NCBI RefSeq assembly: GCF_014243345.1
Contig: NZ_JACLZF010000002.1
Span: 558,001-622,000 of the forward strand
DNA from: Robiginitalea sp. SC105
GTDB taxonomy: Bacteria > Bacteroidota > Bacteroidia > Flavobacteriales > Flavobacteriaceae
Direction: 5' to 3'
DNA length: 64,000 nt
The stretch's first letter is position 1. Each line of letters begins with the position of its first letter. Positions 44,591 through 52,842 of the stretch are shown piece by piece. Below the pieces are notes generated by a model. It saw only the letters and a program-made list of their open reading frames with translations. It did not search any database and was not told the origin of the DNA. The translations under genes were made by a program, and so were the position numbers.

Positions 44591-44598
44591 CAAAAGTA
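44591..44598 (-). promoter_or_regulatory. Candidate -7 element of the carotenoid operon promoter
   Basis: Minus-strand TACTTTTG fits TAnnTTTG; no good TTG at 19-21 bases is seen, as might be expected of a regulated promoter. It lies about 21 bases before the MerR start, beside a triple ATGA repeat just ahead of the ATG. The 123 bases 44570-44692 are where a regulator-binding site would be sought. Confidence 0.4.
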
Positions 44599-44692
44599 TT
44601 AAAATAAAGGCAATACCCGAGCAGGCACTCGTTAAAATTCCGATAAAATATACTTTGGTGATTGGGGCAGGCCCTGGCAAGAGGCCAGTGAC

Positions 44693-45946
44693 TCATGTAA
44701 AACGGCGTTCAGGGCTCAGCATTTCAAGGGAAAGTGAGGTGGGGCTCCCCGAGATGACCTCCGAAATAAGTTTACCCGTCACCGGGCCCAGGCTCCATCC
44801 CATCATGGCGTGTCCGGTGGCCAGGGAGAGGTTTTGCCAATGGGCCACCCTGCCGATGTAGGGCAGGCCATCCGGGGTAACCGGCCGCAAGCCGCAGGCC
44901 GCCTGCTCCCTTTCTTCTTGCCGGATCTCCAGCCCTTCGTAATAGTCGCCCGCGGCCCTTGCGATGGCAGCCACCCGGTTCTGCCGTATCTCGTGGTTGA
45001 TTCCCGAAAATTCCATAGTCCCTGCAATCCGGGTAAATCCGCGCATGGGGGTAACCGCCACTTTGGATTCCATGAGTACGGCGGGGTATTTGATCGGGGT
45101 ATCCCTGTGGATGTCGATCCGGTAGCCCTTACCGGCCTGAAGGGAAATTCTCAGGTCGAGTTGCCTTGCGACCCCTGAGCTCCAGGATCCGGCTGCCAGG
45201 ACTACTTCATCCGCCTCGATAGCCTGGCTCCCGGAAGTTACCGCAAGCAGCCGGTTGCCCTCGGTGCGAAAGCCCTCTGCCGGGGTATGGGCCAACAAGC
45301 GGACCCCCGCATTTTTCAGGTATTTCTGTAGAAGCGGCATGACTTCGCCAGGGGTGGTATGCCGGTCGCACAGGTAGTGAATGGCGCCTTCTATGTCCGG
45401 GCTGAGGCCCGGTTGCAGGACGTCCAGCTCGGCCCGGTTCAGTGCAGTTGCCTCAAGGCCCAGTTCGATCGCCCGGTCCATCACCCGCCTTTCGGCATGG
45501 GCTGCCGGAAGCGATTTGTAGAGCATCAGGAGGCCGCTTTGTTCCAATTGGAAATCACCCAGGTCGCCGCTTTGGTGCATTTCCTGGTATAATTCGCGGC
45601 TCAGCAGGTTGATATCCGCGATCAGGGGCATGGCCCTTTCCACCTTATCCGTGGTGGCCGACCGGTAAAAATACCAGGCCCAGCGCAGGAAATCCTTGTC
45701 CAGGCGGGGTTTCATGTAGAAGGGGCTGCTGCTGTTGAACATCCACTTCAGGCCCTTCAACATCACCCCGGGAGCTGCGAGGGGCACGATATGACTGGGC
45801 GTAAGGTAACCGGCATTCACATAGGAGGCCCCTGCATCCATGCCCGATTGATCCATTACAGTGACCTGGTGCCCTTCCTTATGCAGGTAGTAAGCGCAGC
45901 TGAGGCCCATAATGCCTCCCCCGATCACAACAACTTTCTTTCCCAT
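44693..45946 (-). CDS. FAD-dependent D-amino-acid dehydrogenase-like protein (DadA family)
   Basis: This 417-residue protein has the FAD motif VVVIGGGIMGLSCAYYLHKE at residues 5-24 and the DadA/ThiO C-terminal region ACGLRPVTPDGLPYIGR with GHAMMGWSLGPVTGK. Members oxidise D-amino acids, glycine or hydroxyproline; no proline-catabolism genes lie beside it, so the substrate is open. An inverted repeat (45984-46010) upstream may regulate it. Its stop is 123 bases from the MerR start on the same strand, so it could feed transcription into the crt operon. Confidence 0.88.
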   Translation of the reverse strand: MGKKVVVIGGGIMGLSCAYYLHKEGHQVTVMDQSGMDAGASYVNAGYLTPSHIVPLAAPGVMLKGLKWMFNSSSPFYMKPRLDKDFLRWAWYFYRSATTDKVERAMPLIADINLLSRELYQEMHQSGDLGDFQLEQSGLLMLYKSLPAAHAERRVMDRAIELGLEATALNRAELDVLQPGLSPDIEGAIHYLCDRHTTPGEVMPLLQKYLKNAGVRLLAHTPAEGFRTEGNRLLAVTSGSQAIEADEVVLAAGSWSSGVARQLDLRISLQAGKGYRIDIHRDTPIKYPAVLMESKVAVTPMRGFTRIAGTMEFSGINHEIRQNRVAAIARAAGDYYEGLEIRQEEREQAACGLRPVTPDGLPYIGRVAHWQNLSLATGHAMMGWSLGPVTGKLISEVISGSPTSLSLEMLSPERRFT

Positions 45947-45983
45947 TGGAAAAACGGCTTGAGGGGCCTAAGGTAATGAAACG

Positions 45984-46010
45984 CCTTGAAAATGGATGGG
46001 ATTTTCAAGG
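45984..46010. repeat. Inverted repeat upstream of the DadA-like gene
   Basis: CCTTGAAAAT (45984-45993), seven-base loop GGATGGG, ATTTTCAAGG (46001-46010): a perfect ten-pair inverted repeat 38-64 bases ahead of the start codon. It could be an operator, a 5'-leader hairpin, or belong to the neighbouring repeats; no U-run follows. Confidence 0.7.
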
Positions 46011-46069
46011 GTCTCAGCCGGGGTATCTTCGGTTCGCGCTTCGCTGGCGCTCCTTCGTTGGCTACTCCT

Positions 46070-46110
46070 CTGGAGTACCTTCGCTTCGCTTGGTGCTCCA
46101 GACAATGCCC
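46070..46110 (+). repeat. 41-base direct repeat, copy 1
   Basis: Starts CTGGAGTACCTTCGCTTCGC and ends GACAATGCCC. An identical copy lies at 46227-46267, 157 bases downstream. Similarity continues after it (CCTGAAAA in both, with two mismatches between). CTGGAG near the left end pairs with CTCCAG near the right end, so each copy forms a stem-loop. A diverged fragment (TTCGCTGGCGCTCC) lies near 46040. Confidence 0.9.
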
Positions 46111-46136
46111 CCGCCTGAAAATACGGCCGAACGTTT

Positions 46137-46161
46137 GTAAAAGGTCCGGTAGACCTTTTAC
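46137..46161. repeat. Perfect inverted repeat between the two 41-base copies
   Basis: GTAAAAGGTC (46137-46146), five-base loop CGGTA, GACCTTTTAC (46152-46161). Ten perfect pairs; not followed by a T-run, so not a standard terminator. Confidence 0.8.
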
Positions 46162-46226
46162 AGTGAGGAGCGAGCCGGTGCGGTGGCGTTTGGGAGGTGA
46201 TGATTGAGCCGCTGCGGGCCGCAACA

Positions 46227-46267
46227 CTGGAGTACCTTCGCTTCGCTTGGTGCTCCAGACAATGCCC
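46227..46267 (+). repeat. 41-base direct repeat, copy 2
   Basis: Identical to copy 1 at 46070-46110. It ends 14 bases from the tRNA-Leu terminator hairpin. The whole stretch 45947-46320 has no gene: a 140-codon frame on the minus strand reads through the repeats and into the tRNA and is not believable. Confidence 0.9.
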
Positions 46268-46274
46268 ACACCTG

Positions 46275-46309
46275 AAAACAAAACCCCGCCCTCAAACGAG
46301 AGCGGGGTT
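46275..46309 (-). terminator. Terminator of tRNA-Leu
   Basis: AACCCCGC (46282-46289) pairs with GCGGGGTT (46302-46309) around a twelve-base loop. Read on the minus strand the hairpin is followed by TTTTGTTTT, an intrinsic terminator beginning 12 bases beyond the tRNA 3' end. Confidence 0.75.
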
Positions 46310-46320
46310 GTTGCTTTAAG

Positions 46321-46403
46321 TGACCACGACTGGAGTCGAACCAGCACGTCCTGAGGACACTACCCCCTCAAGGTAGCGCGTCTACCAATTCCGCCACGTG
46401 GCC
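46321..46403 (-). tRNA. tRNA-Leu (anticodon GAG)
   Basis: On the minus strand the acceptor stem 5' GGCCACG pairs with CGTGGTC (one G-U), discriminator A at 46321. The D-arm GGCGGAATTGGTAGACGC is that of bacterial tRNA-Leu, the anticodon stem-loop is CTACC-TTGAGGG-GGTAG, giving anticodon GAG, followed by a long variable arm (TGTCCTCAGGACG) and T-arm GCTGGTTCGACTCCAGT. The 3' CCA is not encoded. 83 bases. Confidence 0.95.
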
Positions 46404-46418
46404 CTGGAATAAGCGGCA

Positions 46419-46449
46419 CAAATATAACCCCCTTTTTGCCACCCGGCAA
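46419..46449 (-). promoter_or_regulatory. Promoter of tRNA-Leu
   Basis: Minus-strand TTG (46449-46447), 20 bases, TATATTTG (46426-46419): a full Bacteroidota promoter ending 15 bases before the mature tRNA 5' end. The rest of 46404-46610 shows nothing else. Confidence 0.65.
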
Positions 46450-46610
46450 AACCTTTTTATGGAAATCTCCTCCGGTGCGGTTACCCGGCAGGGGGCATGA
46501 CAATTATCAGCCCGGTCCCAATGCCGTATTTGTACATTTACCAATGGATTCCGATATTTTCCTTTTCGGGAAAATCCGTATTTTAAAATTCAAACCCCAT
46601 CTGGGCAGCT

Positions 46611-47501
46611 ATGGAATTCATCGATTACTATAAGGTCCTGGGCATCGGGCAGAAAGCCTCCCAGAAGGAAATTAAGAGTGCCTATCGGAAACTCGCCCGG
46701 AAGTACCACCCGGACCTGAATCCGGATGACCGGGAGGCGGAGCAGAAATTCAAGCAGGTCAACGAAGCCCATGAGGTTCTGAGCGACCCGGAAAAGCGGA
46801 AGAAGTACGACAAATATGGCAAGGACTGGCAACACGCCGAGGAATTTGAAAAGGCGGGTCGCTCCCGGAGCAGCGGGGAACCCTTTGGAAGCTACACCTA
46901 CAGCCAGGGTTCGGAACACGATTTTTCGGATTTTTTCGAATCTATGTTCGGGGGTTTTGGCGGGGGCCGGCAATCCCGGAGGCAGGGTTTTCGCGGACCT
47001 GACCTGAAAGCCAACCTGGAACTCGACCTTCGGGACGTGTATAAAACCCATAAACGCACCCTGACGGTCGGGGACAGGAACATCCGGATCACCATCCCGG
47101 CGGGGATCGAGGACGGGCAGACAATCAAAATCGCCGGGTATGGGGGCAAGGGCCGCAATGGCGGTCCGGACGGCGACCTGTTTATTACCTTCTCCCTGCG
47201 CAATTCCACTCCGTTCCGGCGGGAGGGTGCCAACCTGTATCGCACCGTGGACCTGCCCCTGACCACGGCCGTCCTGGGCGGAAATATCACCGTGGACACC
47301 TTTGACGGCAAGGCGAAAATGAAGGTAAAGCCGCTGACCCAGAACAATACGAAGGTAAAACTGAAGGGTAAGGGATTTCCCAGGTATAAAGCGGAAGGCC
47401 AGTTCGGCGACCTGATCCTCACCTACCAGGTAGCCCTGCCCACGAAACTGGATGAGGAACAGCGGAAGCTGTTCGAGTCATTGAAAAAAACTAACCTTTA
47501 G
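46611..47501 (+). CDS. cbpA: J-domain co-chaperone CbpA
   Basis: This 296-residue protein has a J domain (residues 4-70) with [20 protein letters not shown] and the HPD motif in [15 protein letters not shown] Gly/Ser/Phe-rich linker ([13 protein letters not shown]) follows, then the two beta-barrel DnaJ C-terminal domains. No zinc-finger CxxCxGxG repeats, so it is class B/CbpA. It recruits DnaK. Four bases separate it from cbpM. Confidence 0.92.
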   Translation: MEFIDYYKVLGIGQKASQKEIKSAYRKLARKYHPDLNPDDREAEQKFKQVNEAHEVLSDPEKRKKYDKYGKDWQHAEEFEKAGRSRSSGEPFGSYTYSQGSEHDFSDFFESMFGGFGGGRQSRRQGFRGPDLKANLELDLRDVYKTHKRTLTVGDRNIRITIPAGIEDGQTIKIAGYGGKGRNGGPDGDLFITFSLRNSTPFRREGANLYRTVDLPLTTAVLGGNITVDTFDGKAKMKVKPLTQNNTKVKLKGKGFPRYKAEGQFGDLILTYQVALPTKLDEEQRKLFESLKKTNL

Positions 47502-47505
47502 AGGC

Positions 47506-47796
47506 ATGGACCAGGAACGGTATATTTTGATTCGGGATTTTTGTCAGGGGCATTCCCTCGATGAACAATTTGTCTTTGAGCTGCAGAAAGTGGAACTCGT
47601 CCGGATTGTCGAGGTGGGGCAGGACCCTGCCATTCCCCACAGCGAATTGCACCGCCTCGAACGGATGGTACGCCTGCACCGGGACCTGGATATCGGGCCG
47701 CAGGGGCTGCAGGCGGTACAACACCTGCTCGACCGCCTGGAGCGTCTGCAGGAGGAACTCCTGCAATTGCGGCGCAAAGTCAACCGGTATGAATGA
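47506..47796 (+). CDS. cbpM: Chaperone modulator CbpM
   Basis: 96 residues, all helical, opening YILIRDFCQGHSLDEQFVFE and containing HLLDRLERLQEELLQLRRKV. This is the CbpM pattern, a MerR-like winged helix and coiled-coil that binds the CbpA J domain and blocks DnaK interaction. Its position four bases after cbpA supports it. Confidence 0.85.
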   Translation: MDQERYILIRDFCQGHSLDEQFVFELQKVELVRIVEVGQDPAIPHSELHRLERMVRLHRDLDIGPQGLQAVQHLLDRLERLQEELLQLRRKVNRYE

Positions 47797-47825
47797 TTTT
47801 TCCGGCGTGAATACGTTTTCGGGTA

Positions 47826-48509
47826 TCAGGGGTTGCCGCCGACAATCCGGCCGTCGTCCATTTCCAGGATCCGGTCCGTTCGCCGCGCAAAGTCCTCGTC
47901 GTGGGTGACAATCAGCAGGGATAACCCTCTTTCTTCCTTTAGTTGCCTGAAAATCTGGAATACGTTCTCCGAATTGTAACTGTCCAGGTTGCCGGTGGGT
48001 TCATCCCCCATCAGGATCGCCGGATCGTTGATCAGGGCGCGGGCGATGGCGACGCGCTGCTTTTCACCTCCCGAAATCCGGGAAGCTTTTTTATCGGCCA
48101 GGTGGCCAATGTGCAGCGTCTTGAGTTTTTCATGGGCATCATGCCTGATTTCCGCCTCGCTTTTCCGGGCCAGTTTGCGCGCCGGGAGCATGACGTTATC
48201 CAGTACACTGAAATCCCCCAGCAGGTAATGGAACTGGAAGACGAAGCCGATGTGCTCATTGCGTATCCGGGAGAGCCGGTTGGGGGGTTTGCCGCTGAGC
48301 GATTCCCCTTTGAGCAGTAATTCCCCCCGGTAATCCGTATCCATCGTGGACAGGATATAGAGCAGCGTGGATTTCCCCGATCCGGATTTCCCCATGATGC
48401 TGGTAAATTCCCCCGGTGGTATCTGGAAGCTGATATCCTTCAGCACATGGAATTCCACGGGTTTCTTAAAAAACTTGTCGATATGTCTCGCTTCGAGTAC
48501 CGGGGTCAT
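47826..48509 (-). CDS. ABC transporter ATP-binding protein, LolD/MacB type
   Basis: 227 residues with Walker A MGKSGSGKSTLLYILSTM, Q-loop, signature RISGGEKQRVAIARAL, Walker B AILMGDEPTGNLD and H-loop LIVTHDEDFARR. Sequence is of the MacB/LolD/FtsE class, which drive periplasmic or lipoprotein transport without spanning substrate themselves. Nine bases after the permease gene. Confidence 0.93.
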   Translation of the reverse strand: MTPVLEARHIDKFFKKPVEFHVLKDISFQIPPGEFTSIMGKSGSGKSTLLYILSTMDTDYRGELLLKGESLSGKPPNRLSRIRNEHIGFVFQFHYLLGDFSVLDNVMLPARKLARKSEAEIRHDAHEKLKTLHIGHLADKKASRISGGEKQRVAIARALINDPAILMGDEPTGNLDSYNSENVFQIFRQLKEERGLSLLIVTHDEDFARRTDRILEMDDGRIVGGNP

Positions 48510-48518
48510 GGCTGTGTT

Positions 48519-49781
48519 TTAATTTCCGCGGATGATGCGCACCGGATCGATCTTCCGGGCCCGCATGGCGGGCAAATACCCCGCAATAAAGGTGGATAGC
48601 AAAGCGAAGGCGATGCCTATCAGGTAATAGACCGGATTGTGGTTGACCGGAAAGGTGGAAATGGTGGGCAAAGCTTCCGTATCAAAGGGCAGGGAATCGA
48701 TCAGGTGGCTCAGGCCCAATCCGATCAGCAGGCCCAGCAACCCACCCATCAGGCCGATCAGCATGGCCTGGCTCATGAAGATGTCCCGCACGTCATTGCC
48801 CGAAAACCCCGTAGCCTTCAGGATGGCGATATCGTTCATTTTCTCATATATCAGCATGTTCAGGATGTTATAGATACCAAAGCCTGCGACGATCAGCAGG
48901 GTAACGGAGACCGCATAGGTAATCAGGTTCCGGATACTTGTGCCCGTTTCGAACTGGGCGTTGGCTTCCTGTATGTCCCGGGCCCTTAACCGGAACTGGG
49001 ATTCCAGTTCCCGGGCCATGGGGACGGCCAGCCCGATGTCGTGTAGTTTGATATTGATGTCCGTGAGGTAATTCTGTGGTTTTCCCAGGATGCGCTGTAC
49101 CGTGTTTATCTGCGCAAAACTCCGGGCGTTGTCAATTTCGGCCAGCCCGCTCTGGTACAACCCGACAATCTTCAGCGGGAAGACCCCGCCCTCGGCCGTG
49201 GCCACCTGGACGCGGTCGCCCACCGCCAGGGATAACTTTTCCGCCAGGCCGATACCCAGGAGGATGCCGTTTTCCGTGTTCCGCAGGTCTTCCGGGCTCC
49301 CTTCCACGATGTAGTCGGCCATATTGGATAACCGGGCTTCCTCCATGATATCCACCCCAATCAATTGCCCGCCGAGGTCCAGGGACCCGGACAGGTAAAA
49401 GATATTGGCCAGCAGCTGGGGGGTTGCGCCCAGTACCCGCGGGTCATGCCGCAGGTAATCGAGGATGGGCAGGGCGTTGTGGATCTTCAACTGTCCGGTT
49501 TTCGGCCGGACGGAGCGGATGCGGAGCAGGTCGTCCGAAAATGCCGGGCTTCGCTCTATGGGCTGCACGTCGGAGGGTTCCAGCTCGTTATACAGGTGGA
49601 TATGGGGGGTTTGGTTCAGCACGAGGCTGTCCAGCATCCCGTTGAGCCCGGTCATGAAGCTGACCAGGGTGATGTAGGCGCCGATGCCGAAGGTCACCCC
49701 CAGGGAAGCCGTTACCGTCGATTTCATCTTGGTGTGCAGGTGGGTCCGCGCGATGCCCAGTATGAGTCCCCATTGTTTCAT
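48519..49781 (-). CDS. ABC transporter permease, FtsX/LolE-like
   Basis: 420 residues with a first transmembrane helix, a large periplasmic MacB_PCD domain (about 45-280), and three C-terminal helices of FtsX type with NDIAILKATGFSGNDVRDIF. LPAMRARKIDPVRIIRG at the end is typical of this family. With the adaptor and ATPase it forms a tripartite MacA-MacB-like or Lol-type exporter. Start overlaps the adaptor stop by 4 bases. Confidence 0.92.
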   Translation of the reverse strand: MKQWGLILGIARTHLHTKMKSTVTASLGVTFGIGAYITLVSFMTGLNGMLDSLVLNQTPHIHLYNELEPSDVQPIERSPAFSDDLLRIRSVRPKTGQLKIHNALPILDYLRHDPRVLGATPQLLANIFYLSGSLDLGGQLIGVDIMEEARLSNMADYIVEGSPEDLRNTENGILLGIGLAEKLSLAVGDRVQVATAEGGVFPLKIVGLYQSGLAEIDNARSFAQINTVQRILGKPQNYLTDINIKLHDIGLAVPMARELESQFRLRARDIQEANAQFETGTSIRNLITYAVSVTLLIVAGFGIYNILNMLIYEKMNDIAILKATGFSGNDVRDIFMSQAMLIGLMGGLLGLLIGLGLSHLIDSLPFDTEALPTISTFPVNHNPVYYLIGIAFALLSTFIAGYLPAMRARKIDPVRIIRGN

Positions 49782-50878
49782 GGCTGAGGTTTCAGGATTT
49801 CGCTCCCGCTGTCCAGTCCGGAAAGGATTTCCACCCGGTCAAGGGTTTGAAGGCCGGTTGAAACCTTTTTCGGCCCCTCCGGCGTGCGTACGCTATCCCC
49901 CTCCATGAGGTAGTTCCTGGGGATGGTCAGCGCGTTCTCCCGTCGGGCCGTCACAATATTCGCTTCGCCGGAAAGCCCCGGATACAATTTCCCGGGTGGC
50001 GACAGAAAGCGGGCTTCGGCCAAAAAGGTTTGGTTGCGTTCATCCTTCTGGGGATAAATACGGGAAAGGCTGGCCGTGAAGACCGAATCCGGGTAGGCAT
50101 CCAGGCTCACCAGGACTTCCTGCCCCACTTCCAGGCGGACAATATCCACCTCGTCTACCAGTAATTCCAGCACAAAGGAATCCGGTTTCCCCAGGGTGGC
50201 CAGCGGTTCGTTCGGTATCACCAGTTCGCCGGGTTCCTTAAAAAGGGCGTAAACTTCGCCGTCTATAAAACTCCGGACAGTAAATTCCTCGGCATTGGCC
50301 TGGTAGGATTCAAACGAATTCCGCGCCTGCTCCATTTTTGTCCGGAGTTCACGGCTAAGGCGCGCATATTCATTCCGCAGCTGCTCGAGCTGGTTCCGGG
50401 ATCGCTCGTACGCGAGTTTCCTGTTTTCAAAAGCCGTTCGGGAACCGATTTGCTGCGACCACAATTTTTCCTGTCGCCGGTAGTTGATGGAATCGTCGAC
50501 AAAACTCAGGCGGGCCGATTCGATCTGTGCCGCCAGGTCCTTCAGGGGGGTGGTGCTCCCCTGGTAATTGGAGGTTGCGAGTTCCATTTGCAGGCGGGCG
50601 TTCTCCTTGCTGAGTTCCGGGGTCCTGTCCGTGATTTTCAGCAAGGGCGTACCGGCGGTCACCAGGTCTCCCTCGCGTACCAGGTTTTTTTCGAGGATGC
50701 CGCTGACAGCCGCATGCACCTTGTACATGCTGTCGGGCTGGACGGTCAGTGAGGCATAGACCGATTCCGTGATGGTCGCCGTTTCCGGGTGGATACCGTC
50801 CGGATCGCCGGCACAGCCAATAGCCAGGAGGAGCCCCGGAATAAAGACAGCCGGGGAAACGCGCTTCAGGTTGCACAT
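49778..50878 (-). CDS. Periplasmic adaptor (HlyD/MFP) lipoprotein
   Basis: 366 residues with a lipoprotein signal (lipobox AIGCAG). AAVSGILEKNLVREGDLVTA is the first half of a lipoyl hairpin, followed by a coiled-coil (SKENARLQMELATSN, then RNQLEQLRNEYARLSREL), and a beta-barrel part (LGKPDSFVLELLVDEVDI). This bridges permease and outer membrane. First gene of a three-gene export operon; its substrate cannot be told. The 220 bases before it (50879-51098) have only AT-rich sequence. Confidence 0.9.
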   Translation of the reverse strand: MCNLKRVSPAVFIPGLLLAIGCAGDPDGIHPETATITESVYASLTVQPDSMYKVHAAVSGILEKNLVREGDLVTAGTPLLKITDRTPELSKENARLQMELATSNYQGSTTPLKDLAAQIESARLSFVDDSINYRRQEKLWSQQIGSRTAFENRKLAYERSRNQLEQLRNEYARLSRELRTKMEQARNSFESYQANAEEFTVRSFIDGEVYALFKEPGELVIPNEPLATLGKPDSFVLELLVDEVDIVRLEVGQEVLVSLDAYPDSVFTASLSRIYPQKDERNQTFLAEARFLSPPGKLYPGLSGEANIVTARRENALTIPRNYLMEGDSVRTPEGPKKVSTGLQTLDRVEILSGLDSGSEILKPQP

Positions 50879-50987
50879 AGTCAGGTGAATGATCCTTAAA
50901 TGTAGTCAAACCAGCAAAGCCCTGCCATGATATTTCTCAGCAAAATCAAGTGTTTGGCCTTTAGGCCCCTTTGAATGGTTAACAGGG

Positions 50988-51017
50988 GATTACCAAAGAT
51001 TAACAAAGGATTAAAAA
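50988..51017. repeat. Three near-identical 10-base tandem units
   Basis: GATTACCAAA, GATTAACAAA, GGATTAAAAA follow each other without gaps in the intergenic region between the adaptor and DoxX-like genes. Might be an array of binding sites; otherwise low complexity. Nothing else is recognised in 50879-51098. Confidence 0.5.
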
Positions 51018-51098
51018 TCTAAAGCCCCCGGTCCTGAACTGACAAAAATCATACATTCAGGCCACCAGTACCTGTAGTTTAAGACTCAAAACGCACGT

Positions 51099-51557
51099 AT
51101 GAGACATCGCACCGCGCTCCTCACAACCCGGCTCACGACACAACTCACCGCCCGTATAAACCGGTATACCATTATATCCATGGGCCTCGGCCTGGTTTAT
51201 CTCTGGTTTGGCCTCTTGAAATTCTTCAGCGGGCTTAGCCCTGCAGAGGACCTGGCGGGAAACACCATCGAAATACTGTCGTTCGGCCTGATTGGCCCCC
51301 GCTGGGGATTGCTCCTGCTGGCTGCCTGGGAATCCGCCATCGGCATCCTGTTCTTTGCAGGGATTTGCCGGAAGTGTGTCCTGCGGATGGCCCTGGTACA
51401 TATCAGTTGTACCTTTGCGCCCCTTTTTCTGCTTCCTGGTTTATGTTTTACGGAATTTCCCTTCGGATTGACACTGGTGGGGCAGTACATTATCAAGAAT
51501 GTGGTATTTGTCGGCGTCCTGCTGGTGTTGCTCCGCTCGGAGGGGACCCCGGGGTGA
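51099..51557 (+). CDS. DoxX-like membrane protein
   Basis: 152 residues with four transmembrane helices (about 25-40, 67-85, 95-112, 125-145). MGLGLVYLWFGLLKFFSG and LLAAWESAIGILFFAGI match the DoxX family pattern (GxxLLxxR/K near helix 1). Family function is poorly known; some members work with thiol oxidation. Convergent with thioredoxin, six bases between stops. Confidence 0.7.
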   Translation: MRHRTALLTTRLTTQLTARINRYTIISMGLGLVYLWFGLLKFFSGLSPAEDLAGNTIEILSFGLIGPRWGLLLLAAWESAIGILFFAGICRKCVLRMALVHISCTFAPLFLLPGLCFTEFPFGLTLVGQYIIKNVVFVGVLLVLLRSEGTPG

Positions 51558-51563
51558 TGAGGC

Positions 51564-51863
51564 TCAAAGCAGCGGTTTGATGGCTTTCAGGAGCGCATCC
51601 CTGGGCAGGACCCCCGACTGGCGCCAGAGAACCTTTCCCTTCTTGAACAGCACCATGGTTGGCACCCCGCGCACCTGGTACCGGCCTGCAAGCGCCTGGT
51701 GCTGGTCCACATCGATTTTGATTACTTTCAGGCGGTCGCCCAGGGCGTCCTTGACCTCCTTCAGTATGGGGGAAAGCATTTTGCAGGGCCCGCACCAGTC
51801 TGCATAAAAATCGACCAACACGGGTGTTTCGCTGCGGATGATTTCCGAAAATGAAGCCTTCAT
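51564..51863 (-). CDS. trxA: Thioredoxin
   Basis: 99 residues. VLVDFYADWCGPCKMLSPIL is the active site with CGPC; the cis-Pro is in GVPTMVLFKKG. Start at ATG 51863 (MKASFSEIIRSE); a longer in-frame start at 51920 gives a 19-residue extension with no counterpart in the family. A cytosolic disulfide reductase. Confidence 0.93.
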   Translation of the reverse strand: MKASFSEIIRSETPVLVDFYADWCGPCKMLSPILKEVKDALGDRLKVIKIDVDQHQALAGRYQVRGVPTMVLFKKGKVLWRQSGVLPRDALLKAIKPLL

Positions 51864-51974
51864 TGCTTTGCGATTTTCAAGTGAAATTACAAAACTTCCG
51901 TGCGAACTTTGCTGACCCATATCATATTTACCGGACGGCCGATGGCGTATTTTTATGTACTTTAAAGGCAGATC

Positions 51975-52820
51975 ATGAGTTTACGCATCGCCATTCCTAC
52001 CGATTTTTCACGCAATGCCGAAAAGGCGGCCCGTTTTGTGCTGGAGCTCTTCCGGGAGGAATCCCTTTGCGTTTTCCTGGTACACACCTACACGCCTTCC
52101 TTCCTCAGGGCCGAATACCTCATTCACAGCCCCGGGCAAATTGGCCTGGGCGATTCCTACAAGCAACGGGTCCTGGAGCGGTTGGCGAAATTCAGGGATT
52201 CCCTGAAACCCGTTACCGGGCCGGACTGTACCTTCTATACCCATGCTGCATTCAATACGCTGGATGTTGAACTGAACGAAATGGTCGCAAAAGAGGACCT
52301 CGACCTTATTGCCATGGGTACCCAGGGGGCCACCGGGGCCAGGGAAGTCCTTTTCGGTACCCACGCCGTGCAGGTACTCCACCGCGCGGATTGCCCGGTG
52401 CTCGTAATACCAGAAAATGCCGATGTGGAAAGCATACGGGACGTCCTGTTCCCTACGGATTACGCTGCCGATTACGACAGGCTTCCCCTTGCGGCCCTCG
52501 ACCGGATACTCAGGCGCCCGGGGACGCGCTTGCACGCCCTGCACGCCTATACGGAACTGGACGGGACCCCCGAGCGGGAAAAAGCCCGGGAACAGTTGCA
52601 ATCGCGCTTCAAAGACCGGTTGGACCTTACCGAAACCCGGGAGCAGAGCCTGGTGGAGGCCATCAACGGTTTTGCCGGCAGGCAACCCGTACAACTTTTG
52701 GTGATGGTGCGCAACCGGCATACGGCCCTTGAAAACCTGCTGGTCCGCCCTGTGGTGGACCGCATAGGCCTGCATACGCGTATTCCCTTCCTTGTTTTGC
52801 CGCCCGCAGAAGGGGACTAG
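51975..52820 (+). CDS. Universal stress protein with two UspA domains
   Basis: 281 residues. Domain 1 (about 1-145) starts LRIAIPTDFSRNAEKAARF and holds MGTQGATGAREVLFG, the G-x2-G-x9-G ATP-binding loop, then DCPVLVIPENAD. Domain 2 (about 150-281) starts RDVLFPTDYAADYDRL; its loop, RNRHTALENLLVRPV, has lost the glycines, so only one domain is likely to bind ATP. First gene of the operon with the nuclease and metallohydrolase, 22 bases ahead. Stress or starvation function is inferred from the family. Confidence 0.9.
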   Translation: MSLRIAIPTDFSRNAEKAARFVLELFREESLCVFLVHTYTPSFLRAEYLIHSPGQIGLGDSYKQRVLERLAKFRDSLKPVTGPDCTFYTHAAFNTLDVELNEMVAKEDLDLIAMGTQGATGAREVLFGTHAVQVLHRADCPVLVIPENADVESIRDVLFPTDYAADYDRLPLAALDRILRRPGTRLHALHAYTELDGTPEREKAREQLQSRFKDRLDLTETREQSLVEAINGFAGRQPVQLLVMVRNRHTALENLLVRPVVDRIGLHTRIPFLVLPPAEGD

Positions 52821-52842
52821 CGGTCCCTAAAAGACACATCCT

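Noticed and set aside
45925-46347. 140-codon minus-strand frame between DadA-like gene and tRNA
   Set aside because: Covers direct repeats, hairpins and part of tRNA-Leu; the composition is not protein-like. Probably a chance frame in repeat DNA.
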